Shown here in pieces: positions 15,407 to 22,272 of a stretch of DNA of 33,356 nt; position 1 is the first letter of the stretch; every line of letters begins with the position of its first letter. The stretch comes from Acidimicrobiia bacterium (GTDB taxonomy: Bacteria; Actinomycetota; Acidimicrobiia; Acidimicrobiales; JAHEJN01). Under the pieces are notes generated by a model that worked only from the letters and a program-made list of their open reading frames with translations, was not told the DNA's origin and ran no database searches. The position numbers and the translations under genes were made by a program. Location of the stretch: the NCBI GenBank assembly GCA_029861625.1, contig JAOTZB010000007.1, positions 1-33,356 on the forward strand, in the 5' to 3' direction.

Positions 15407-17350
15407 TCAGACGAGTTGGGCGTCAGCGAGCACTTCGACGAGGGCGGGACCCGTGTGGGCGAGTGCCTCCTGGAGCGCGCTGTCGAGATCGGAAACCCGA
15501 GCGACCTCGATCCCCTTCCCACCACAGAGCTCGGCGAAGCCGGCGAAGCTCGGATTGTGCAGCGAGGTCTGCCACACGTCGAGCTCTGCCCATCGTTGTT
15601 CCTTCGAGATCTTGCCGAGCTCACCGTTGGCGAGCAGCACCACGGTGAGGTCCATCCCGTACTTCACCGCCGTGGTGAAGTCCATCGCGTACTGGCCGAA
15701 TCCGCCGTCGCCGGCGACGGCGATCACCTGACGCTCGCCGCCCACCGCGGCCCATGCGCCCATGGCGGCCGGGAACCCGAACCCGATCGAGCCGAGATAA
15801 CCGGACATCAGCACCGACTGTCTGTCGACCTCGAAGTAGCGGCCGAAGGAGTAGGTGTTGTTGCCGACATCGACGGCGATGACGGCGTCGGGGTCGGCGG
15901 CGCGCGTCAGGGCGTCGAAGATGGCGGCCGAGCCGACTCCCTGGCCCCGATCGTCGGCGCGCCGGTTCTGCTTCTCGGTCCGCCACAAGGACCAGCGCTC
16001 GGCGACCTCGCCGATGTAGTCGTGGGCCTCGAAGTCGGCAGGCACGGCGTCGGCCAGCTGCCGAGCGGTGACGCCGACATGACCGAGCAGTGGCACCTCG
16101 ACCGGATGGAAACGACCGAGCGCCATCGGGTCGAAGTCGACCTGGATGATGGGTTTGTAGTCGGAGATGCCCGTGTGGTTCGAGAACGACGCGCCGAACA
16201 CGATCATCAGGTCGCACTCGTTCATGAACCAGCTCGCGATCGGCGTGCCGCTGCGACCGAGCACCCCGCACCCGAGCGGGTGGTGATCCGAGATCAGCCC
16301 CTTGCCCTTGAACGTCGTGGCGACGGGCGCACCGATTCGTTCGGCGAAGGCGCTGACGTCGTCCATGTCGAATCGGGACCCCGCGCCCACCACCACCATC
16401 GGGCGCTCGGCGGCGGCGATCTTGGCGACGGCGCGGTCCACCTCGGACTGCGGCGCGGCGATCCGTCGATCGCCGGATCGACCGTCGGGTACACCGGCCC
16501 GGGCATCGGGGGCGAGCTGTTCCTGGACCTCGTCGGGCAGCACCAGATGGGCGACGTTGCTCTCGACGACTGCCGTCTTGCAGGCGAGGGTCATGAGCTC
16601 GGCGTGGTTCGACCCGGACTGGACGGTCTCGCTGTAGCGGGTCACCTCGGCGAACGCTCCCTTCAGGTCGACGTCCTGGAACGCGCCCCGTCCTCGGACC
16701 TTCGACGGCACCTGTCCCGAGATCGCCAGCACGGGTGCGCGATCGACCTTCGCGTCGTACAGGCCGGTGAGCAGGTTCGTCGAACCCGGTCCGGCGATCC
16801 CGAAACACGCGGCCAGGCCACCGGTGAGCTTGCCGTACGCCGACGCGGCGAACGCGCCGGCGCCCTCGTGGCGGATCCCGATGTAGGTCAGCTCACCGCG
16901 GGACTCGGCCTTTCGCATCGCATCGGCGAAGCCGAGGTTCGAGTGGCCGACCATGCCGAACACGTGCGTGACGCCCCAGGCGATCATCGTCTCGACCAGG
17001 ACATCGCTGACCGTGCGGGCGTGGGGCTCGTCGCCAGGGAGCGCCACGTACACGCCGTCGGACCGCACTTCGGTGTCGAAACACGCAGGTGCGTCGTCGA
17101 ACGGGGGTGGCGGTGATCCCGTCAGCGGGTCGTAGTCGTAGCCGTGCCATGGACACCGCAACAGCCCTTTCTCGATGCTGCCCTCACCGAGCGGGCCACC
17201 CTGGTGCGGGCAGTGGTTGTCGAGCGCGCCGTACTGACCGTCGAAGTGGGTGATGGCGAGGCTCCGGCGCCCGACCGTGATCGTGGTGACCCGCCCCTCG
17301 GGGACCTCGTCGAGATCGACGACCTTGTGCCAGGTTGTGTCGTTGTCCAT
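15407..17350 (-). CDS. Rieske ferredoxin domain fused to a thiamine-diphosphate-dependent enzyme
   Basis: This 647-residue two-module protein starts with a Rieske [2Fe-2S] domain (about 1-105) carrying C47-P-H49 and C66-PW-H69 (CxH-16-CxxH). A complete pyruvate oxidase/acetolactate synthase-type enzyme (about 110-647) follows: the PYR domain with activating Glu E162 in IRHEGAGAFAASAYGK, a central domain (about 300-430), and the PP domain with the diphosphate motif starting GDGG at 547 and N575 in LLANGEL. It probably decarboxylates or oxidises a 2-oxoacid; the Rieske centre could pass electrons to or from it. The ATG at 17350 has no ribosome site but a TACGGT box 6 bases upstream. It lies 22 bases after the lipoprotein stop. 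Confidence 0.9.
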   Translation of the reverse strand: MDNDTTWHKVVDLDEVPEGRVTTITVGRRSLAITHFDGQYGALDNHCPHQGGPLGEGSIEKGLLRCPWHGYDYDPLTGSPPPPFDDAPACFDTEVRSDGVYVALPGDEPHARTVSDVLVETMIAWGVTHVFGMVGHSNLGFADAMRKAESRGELTYIGIRHEGAGAFAASAYGKLTGGLAACFGIAGPGSTNLLTGLYDAKVDRAPVLAISGQVPSKVRGRGAFQDVDLKGAFAEVTRYSETVQSGSNHAELMTLACKTAVVESNVAHLVLPDEVQEQLAPDARAGVPDGRSGDRRIAAPQSEVDRAVAKIAAAERPMVVVGAGSRFDMDDVSAFAERIGAPVATTFKGKGLISDHHPLGCGVLGRSGTPIASWFMNECDLMIVFGASFSNHTGISDYKPIIQVDFDPMALGRFHPVEVPLLGHVGVTARQLADAVPADFEAHDYIGEVAERWSLWRTEKQNRRADDRGQGVGSAAIFDALTRAADPDAVIAVDVGNNTYSFGRYFEVDRQSVLMSGYLGSIGFGFPAAMGAWAAVGGERQVIAVAGDGGFGQYAMDFTTAVKYGMDLTVVLLANGELGKISKEQRWAELDVWQTSLHNPSFAGFAELCGGKGIEVARVSDLDSALQEALAHTGPALVEVLADAQLV

Positions 17351-17356
17351 CGACGG

Positions 17357-17362
17357 ACCGTA
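17357..17362 (-). promoter_or_regulatory. Leaderless -10 box for the Rieske-ThDP gene
   Basis: TACGGT on the minus strand, 6 bases before the ATG at 17350. It lies in the 22-base gap after the lipoprotein gene, so this gene may also be expressed apart from the rest of the operon. The core CTACGGTC matches the box before the CoA transferase at 3466. Confidence 0.45.
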
Positions 17363-17372
17363 GCTGACTGTT

Positions 17373-18059
17373 TCAGCCGCACACAGCGTCGACCTGCGCG
17401 CCGAAGACGACACCTTCGGGCGAGGAGAGGTTGAGGCTCGCGACCCATGTGTTGCCGCCCGTCGAGGTCTCGTTCAGATCGTCGCCGCCATTGAGGTTCG
17501 ACAACAGCACGTCGTCGCCGTTCAGGGCATCGGGTCCGCTGATGAACACGATGACGAAGTCGGGCTGGGTGCTGTCGTAGGTGCCCTCCATGGCGACCCC
17601 GACGTCGGACTCACCGGAGAAACGGAAGCTCCAGTCGTCGCCCGACTCCACGACCGTGCAGCCGACCGTGGCGTCGTACACACGGCCGTCGTCGAGGGCG
17701 ACGCTGACGGTGCCCGTGCTGGCGAAGCTGTCCGCGGCCGGCGGGGGCGGCGGCTCCGGGGTGGGCTCATCGGCGGCGACCTCGTCCTCGTCGGAGGACT
17801 CGGGATCGGTCGCAGCGTCGTCGGCCGGCTCGTCGCTCGAATCGTCCGGCTCCTCTGGTGTGGTGTCCTCGCTTGCATCGGCCGAGCTGTCCTCATCGGC
17901 ATCGGCATCGGCGGAGCCGGTCTCGGTCTCGGCGTCGGCCCCGTCGACCTCCACATCGCCGTCCGGGCTGTCGACCAGCTCGGGGCGGTCACCTCCCGAA
18001 CACGCAGCCGCCACCATGACGACCGCCAGAAGTGAGGCCAGGACCCTGGATCGAACCAT
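17373..18059 (-). CDS. Acidic secreted lipoprotein
   Basis: This 228-residue lipoprotein has a signal peptide ending in VMVAAAC, with C20 the lipidated residue. Residues about 25-108 form a low-complexity, highly acidic linker of Asp, Glu, Ser, Ala and Pro that ends in PEPPPPPAADS. The folded C-terminal part (about 112-228) is strand-rich (TGTVSVALDDGRVYDATVGC, VAMEGTYDS, WVASLNLSS) with two cysteines that could pair. It is probably tethered to the outer face of the membrane with the domain held away by the linker. Its ATG overlaps the TGA of the upstream Rieske-glutamate-synthase gene by one base (TGATG), so translation is coupled. Its function is unknown. Confidence 0.82.
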   Translation of the reverse strand: MVRSRVLASLLAVVMVAAACSGGDRPELVDSPDGDVEVDGADAETETGSADADADEDSSADASEDTTPEEPDDSSDEPADDAATDPESSDEDEVAADEPTPEPPPPPAADSFASTGTVSVALDDGRVYDATVGCTVVESGDDWSFRFSGESDVGVAMEGTYDSTQPDFVIVFISGPDALNGDDVLLSNLNGGDDLNETSTGGNTWVASLNLSSPEGVVFGAQVDAVCG

Positions 18060-19669
18060 CAGAGCTGTACTCCTCCATACGAGATTCCCGTGAGATGTGC
18101 GATCTCACGATCGAAGGTGGTCAGGTCGTCGGTGCAGAGCTCCCGGAGATGGGTGTGCCCGCACGCTCGGGCCAAGACCGCCATCAGAGCAACGCTAGCG
18201 GCGAAGAAGCGCTCCAACCGCGCGGCAGCCTCGTCGACGATGAGGCGGGCCCGCAGGTCATCCCGCTGCGTCGCGATGCCCACTGGGCAGTTGTTGGTCG
18301 AACATGCCCGCATCCCGAGACACCCGATGGCCTGCATCGCCGAGTTCGAGAGCGCGACTGCGTCGGCGCCGAGCGCCAGCGCCTTGGCGAAGTCGGTATG
18401 GGTGCGCAGTCCACCGGTGATCACCAGCGTGATGTCGCGGCGGCCACGCGCGTCGAGGTGGCGCCTCGCCCGTGCCAGCGCGGGCATGGTCGGCACCGAG
18501 ATGTGGTCGCGGAACACGATCGGCGCGGCTCCGGTCCCGCCGCCCCGACCGTCGAGGATCACGTAGTCGACGCCGACCCGAATGGCGGCGTCGAGGTCGT
18601 CCTCGATGTGTTGGGCCGACAACTTCGCGCCGATGGGGATACCGCCGGTCGCCTCGCGCACCTCGTCGGCGAAGGCCCGATAGTGGTCCTCGCAGTCGAA
18701 GTCGGCGAACGTCGATGGTGAGATCGCGTCGGTGCCGGGTTCGAGGCCGCGAACCTCGGCGATCCTGCCCGTGACCTTCCTCCCGGGAAGATGTCCACCC
18801 GTGCCGGTCTTGGCGCCCTGGCCGAACTTGAAGTGGAAGGCCTGCGTCTTCGCCACCTTGTCCATCGAGAACCCGAAACGCCCCGACGCGAGCTCGTAGA
18901 AGTAGCGGGAGTTGGCAGCCTGTTCCTCGGGCAACATGCCGCCTTCGCCCGAACAGATACCGGTGCCTGCGAGCTCGGCCCCCTTCGCCAACGCGATCTT
19001 CGCCTCCGCCGACAGCGCGCCGAAGCTCATGTCGGACACGAACATCGGCAGGTCGAGCTCGAGCGGGCGGGCCGCGTTGGGTCCGATCACGACCTCGGTT
19101 CCGACCGGGGCATCGTCGAGCTGGGGCTTGCGCGCCAGCTGCGCCGTGACGAACTGGACGTCGTCCCATTTCGGCAACAGATCCCGGCTGACGCCCATCG
19201 AGCCGACCGGCCCGTGATGTCCCAGGTAGTCCAGCCCCTCGTTCCCCAACTGGCGGATGAGCGCGACATGGGGCTCCTCGGGTGTGCCGTGGGGGTCCTG
19301 ATAGGCCCCCTGGTAACTCTCGCGATCGAAGGGCTGGGGGTGTTCCTTCTCCCATGCCAGCACCTCCTCGGCATCGATCATGAGGTCGTCGGCGTCGAGC
19401 CAGGAGGCGAACCGGTGCAGTCGCTCGGCGTTGTCGTACGCGCTGACGCCCGTGTGGAACACGTAGTCCCACCCGTGGACGCCGCAGATGATGTTGTCGC
19501 CGTCGATCCGGCCGTCGGCCATGTGGGCCCCGCGATGCAGGCACCGGCCGTAGAGGACCGAATGGTTGTCGTCAGCTCGAACGATGACGAGGTCGACGTT
19601 GCCGACGAGCACACCGACCGGTTCACGGTCGGCCACGTCGCTCCATGTTGCGATCTTCAAGGGTTGCAC
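18059..19669 (-). CDS. Rieske domain fused to a glutamate-synthase-type FMN/iron-sulfur domain
   Basis: This 536-residue protein has an N-terminal Rieske-type domain (about 1-105) with C43-L-H45 and C62-GV-H65. A GltB central-domain homologue (about 150-536) follows. FMN-domain signatures are FVSDMSFGALSAEAK, GICSGEGGMLPEEQ, KFGQGAKTGTGGHLPG, GAKLSA and YVILDGRGGGTGAAP. The three 3Fe-4S cysteines C450, C456 and C461 are in CLGMRACSTNNCPVGIATQ. No glutaminase domain is present, as in the stand-alone glutamate-synthase-like proteins (MgsC type). Activity is not certain; amidotransfer to a 2-oxoacid or a different FMN reaction are options. GTG at 19669 has a strong AGGAGGAG ribosome site. It is the first gene of the operon. 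Confidence 0.9.
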   Translation of the reverse strand: MQPLKIATWSDVADREPVGVLVGNVDLVIVRADDNHSVLYGRCLHRGAHMADGRIDGDNIICGVHGWDYVFHTGVSAYDNAERLHRFASWLDADDLMIDAEEVLAWEKEHPQPFDRESYQGAYQDPHGTPEEPHVALIRQLGNEGLDYLGHHGPVGSMGVSRDLLPKWDDVQFVTAQLARKPQLDDAPVGTEVVIGPNAARPLELDLPMFVSDMSFGALSAEAKIALAKGAELAGTGICSGEGGMLPEEQAANSRYFYELASGRFGFSMDKVAKTQAFHFKFGQGAKTGTGGHLPGRKVTGRIAEVRGLEPGTDAISPSTFADFDCEDHYRAFADEVREATGGIPIGAKLSAQHIEDDLDAAIRVGVDYVILDGRGGGTGAAPIVFRDHISVPTMPALARARRHLDARGRRDITLVITGGLRTHTDFAKALALGADAVALSNSAMQAIGCLGMRACSTNNCPVGIATQRDDLRARLIVDEAAARLERFFAASVALMAVLARACGHTHLRELCTDDLTTFDREIAHLTGISYGGVQL

Positions 19670-19743
19670 GACGGCACTCCTCCTGCTCTTGCCCGCGGTC
19701 GTTCCGTCCTGACTGTGCCACGCTTTGGGTCGGGAGGTTCCAT

Positions 19744-21045
19744 ATGCAGGACATCGCGCTGCTCGCGGCCCTGATCGGCGGCTATGGCCTGGTGTCGGAA
19801 CGACTCGCCAAGTTTTGGATCACAGCCCCCATGGCATTCGTCGCGGGCGGCATCGCTTTCGGCGACGCCGGCCTCGCCGTCTTCGATCTCGATATCGAGA
19901 ACGAGTCGGTCGCACTGCTCGCCGAGGCGACGCTGGTGCTCGTGTTGTTCGCCGATGCGACACGCATCGACGTCATGCGCCTGCGATCCGGATACCGGCT
20001 CCCGGCCCGCTTGTTGTTGATCGGGTTCCCGCTCACGGTGCTGGCGGGCCTCGGCCTCGCGTGGCTGGTGTTGGACTCGTTGAGCTGGCAGGAGGCGGGC
20101 CTGGTCGCCGCCGTGCTGGCACCGACCGACGCCGCGCTCGGCGCAGCCGTGGTCAACGACGAGCGTCTGCCCGTGAGGATCCGGCAGGGTCTGAACGTCG
20201 AGAGCGGCCTCAACGACGGCCTCGCGGTCCCGGTCGTCACCGTGTTCCTGGCCCTCGTCGTCGCCGAGGAGACCGGTGGAGGCCAGACCGACTGGGTCGA
20301 GTTCGTTGCCGAACAGATCGGGTACGGGACCCTCATCGGCGTGAGTGTGGGCTGCGTGGGCGGCATCTCGTTGCGATGGGCCGACAGCAGGGGCTGGGTC
20401 GAAGGTGTGTACCGGCAGCTGAGCACGCTGTCCATTGCTGTCGGCGCGTTCGCTCTCGCAGGAACGATCGACGGCAACGGCTTCGTTGCCGCCTTCACCG
20501 CCGGGCTGGCCTTCAGCCAGGTCGCCCGCGAGCTGTGCGGCGGGGTCCAGGACTTCACGATCGACGAGGGCGAGCTGCTTGCCGGGCTCACCTTCATCGT
20601 GTTCGGCGCCGTGCTCGGCGGACCTGCGATCAACGAGCTCACGTGGCAGATCGCGCTCTACGTCGTGCTGTCCCTCACCGTCGTGCGCATGGTGCCGGTG
20701 GCGGTGTCGATGATCGGCGCGGGCACGCGTCGTGAGACGGTCTTGTTCCTCGGCTGGTTCGGGCCGAGGGGTCTCGCATCCATCGTCTTCGGTCTCTTGG
20801 TGCTCGAGGAGACCGACAGCAGCTCCACGCGACTGATGTTCGTCGTCGTGGCATGGACCGTGCTCGTGAGTGTGATCGCCCACGGCATCTCGGCGGCGCC
20901 GTGGAGTGGTCGGCTCGCAGCCGAGCTCGATACGGCCGCGCAGGACGATCCGTCGATGCCCGAGCACGTCTCAGTGGCCGAAATGCCCCTTCGCGGGGGC
21001 GGAATGAGCCGATTGCCCCATGTTCGGCACCGACGCGATGGGTAA
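19744..21045 (+). CDS. Cation:proton antiporter (CPA1/NhaP-like)
   Basis: This 433-residue polytopic membrane protein probably exchanges Na+ or K+ for H+. It has about 12 hydrophobic segments. The transport core is visible in VAAVLAPTDAALGAAVVND and in QGLNVESGLNDGLAVPVVTV, the latter carrying the ND pair typical of CPA1 exchangers. GWFGPRGLASIVFGLLVLEE is the conserved Arg-containing helix near the C-terminus. The cytoplasmic tail is short. ATG at 19744 is chosen over upstream in-frame starts because GGAGG at 19733 is ideally spaced. It is divergent from the Rieske-glutamate-synthase operon, with a 74-base region between them that must hold both promoters. Confidence 0.9.
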   Translation: MQDIALLAALIGGYGLVSERLAKFWITAPMAFVAGGIAFGDAGLAVFDLDIENESVALLAEATLVLVLFADATRIDVMRLRSGYRLPARLLLIGFPLTVLAGLGLAWLVLDSLSWQEAGLVAAVLAPTDAALGAAVVNDERLPVRIRQGLNVESGLNDGLAVPVVTVFLALVVAEETGGGQTDWVEFVAEQIGYGTLIGVSVGCVGGISLRWADSRGWVEGVYRQLSTLSIAVGAFALAGTIDGNGFVAAFTAGLAFSQVARELCGGVQDFTIDEGELLAGLTFIVFGAVLGGPAINELTWQIALYVVLSLTVVRMVPVAVSMIGAGTRRETVLFLGWFGPRGLASIVFGLLVLEETDSSSTRLMFVVVAWTVLVSVIAHGISAAPWSGRLAAELDTAAQDDPSMPEHVSVAEMPLRGGGMSRLPHVRHRRDG

Positions 21046-21104
21046 GAATCTGGTCAACGGTAAGTGGTTTGTTAGCCACCTTCTGTGGGAAAGCAGGAAC
21101 CGAC

Positions 21105-21290
21105 ATGCAGCTCTTCCATCGCACCAAGCGGGCACCGACCATCCTCAACACGTGTCCACGTTGTGGCCACAAGGGGAAGGTTCAAGTCGTCGACCTCGTC
21201 CAGGGAATCGACGTCGTGCAGTGCCATCCGTGCGGGAACCGCTGGGAATTGGCCCGTCCAATCTCGGAACAGCTGACAGCCATCCGCTGA
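21105..21290 (+). CDS. Small zinc-ribbon protein
   Basis: This 61-residue protein has two CxxC knuckles, C17-PR-C20 and C40-HP-C43, forming a typical zinc ribbon (NTCPRCGHKGKVQVVDLVQG and VVQCHPCGNRWEL). The basic N-terminus (FHRTKRAP) could contact nucleic acid. Such mini-ribbons often act as transcription or ribosome-associated accessories, but no specific role can be assigned. AGGA sits shortly before the ATG at 21105. It follows the antiporter by 59 bases and ends just before a strong hairpin. Confidence 0.75.
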   Translation: MQLFHRTKRAPTILNTCPRCGHKGKVQVVDLVQGIDVVQCHPCGNRWELARPISEQLTAIR

Positions 21291-21315
21291 CGGCGACGGC
21301 ACCCGTCGTCGTCGG
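21287..21315. terminator. Strong GC-rich hairpin between convergent genes
   Basis: A 13-bp stem with two G-T wobbles and a 3-base loop (CGACGG-CAC-CCGTCG at its core, 21294-21308). It begins in the last codons of the zinc-ribbon gene and ends 13 bases before the convergent nitronate monooxygenase stop. There is no T-tract, as is common in high-GC bacteria. It probably terminates in both directions. Confidence 0.5.
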
Positions 21316-21327
21316 CATGGTGTCGAC

Positions 21328-22272
21328 CTACCCCTTGACGTACCGCTCGGCGAGGTCGCCGAGAACCGCCAGACACTCCTCGGCGCAGTTCCGCAGGATG
21401 TCGGCCACCGGCTCCACCCGATCGATCCGCCCGCAGACCTGACCCGACAGCGCGATGGCGGCCTCCATGTCACCGCCGAAGTAGAGATCGACCGCGGATC
21501 CGAACTCACCGAATGCGTTCTTCTCGGTGTCGAACTCGAGCGCGGTCGTGCGCTCGGTCCTGAGCGCCCGGAGCGCCGGTGACGCATGGCGGTTCAAGAA
21601 CACGGTGTCGGTCTCGCCCGCATCGATGATCGCCTGTTTCCAGTTGTCGTGCACCGGCGACTCGGCCGCCGACACCATGCGAGTGCCGAGCTGAACGCCC
21701 TCGGCACCGAGCGCGAACGCCGCGGCCATCGTGGGACCGTCGACCATGCCACCGGCTGCGATGATCGGGACGTCGACCTTGGAGCGGATGAGCGGCAGGA
21801 GCACCATCGATGCGACCGGTTGCGGGTTCTTGAACCCACCGCCCTCGCCGCCCTCGACGACAAGGCCGTCGACGCCCGCATCGACCGCCTTGATGGCCCC
21901 CCGCAACGTCGGGACCACGTGGAAGACGGTGAGCCCGGCCGCCTTCAACGGCTCGGTGTACTTCGTCGGGCTACCGGCCGATGTGGTCACGAACTTCACG
22001 CCCTGGTCGACCACGAACTCGACGATCTCCGGATCGCGGACGAATGCCTGGGCAATGTTGACGCCGAACGGCTTGTCGGTGAGATCTCGCATCCTCCGGA
22101 TCTCGTCGCGGATCACGTCGAGCTCACCGGAGCTCGTCTCGATTATCCCGAGGCCTCCGGCCTCCGACACCGCCGACGCGAGCCGGGATCGTGCGATCCA
22201 GCCCATCGGCGCCTGCACGATGGGGAGCTCGACGCCGAGCATGCGGGTGACACGGTTGTCGAAGGCGCTCAT
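21328..22272 (-). CDS. Nitronate monooxygenase / 2-nitropropane dioxygenase-like FMN enzyme
   Basis: This 314-residue TIM-barrel flavoprotein is of the NMO/FabK superfamily. Family motifs are LPIVQAPMGWIARSRLASAV, AGGLGIIE, KPFGVNIAQ, VPIIAAGGMVDG and LGAEGVQLGTRM, which bind FMN. The loop at 140-149 reads EGGEGGGFKN, so F147 stands where many nitronate monooxygenases have His in EAGGH. True nitronate activity is therefore uncertain; a related enoyl-reductase-like or other FMN oxidation is possible. Its ATG overlaps the TGA of the upstream molybdopterin oxidoreductase (ATGA), so the two are translationally coupled and probably work on linked substrates. Confidence 0.85.
   Translation of the reverse strand: MSAFDNRVTRMLGVELPIVQAPMGWIARSRLASAVSEAGGLGIIETSSGELDVIRDEIRRMRDLTDKPFGVNIAQAFVRDPEIVEFVVDQGVKFVTTSAGSPTKYTEPLKAAGLTVFHVVPTLRGAIKAVDAGVDGLVVEGGEGGGFKNPQPVASMVLLPLIRSKVDVPIIAAGGMVDGPTMAAAFALGAEGVQLGTRMVSAAESPVHDNWKQAIIDAGETDTVFLNRHASPALRALRTERTTALEFDTEKNAFGEFGSAVDLYFGGDMEAAIALSGQVCGRIDRVEPVADILRNCAEECLAVLGDLAERYVKG

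Noticed and set aside
14897-17116. A 739-codon open frame on the plus strand
   Set aside because: It runs antisense to the Rieske-ThDP gene and its downstream neighbour, both of which have clear motifs. Its product has no recognisable motif and is rich in Arg, Gly and His, typical of GC-rich antisense frames.
17740-17990. Possible tandem repeat array in the lipoprotein gene
   Set aside because: The DNA is low-complexity and encodes Asp/Glu/Ser/Ala runs, but no fixed repeat unit recurs; it is treated as a linker.
21046-21104. Possible regulatory RNA structure before the zinc-ribbon gene
   Set aside because: The only stem found (AGTGG with CCAC) is 4 bp and not convincing.
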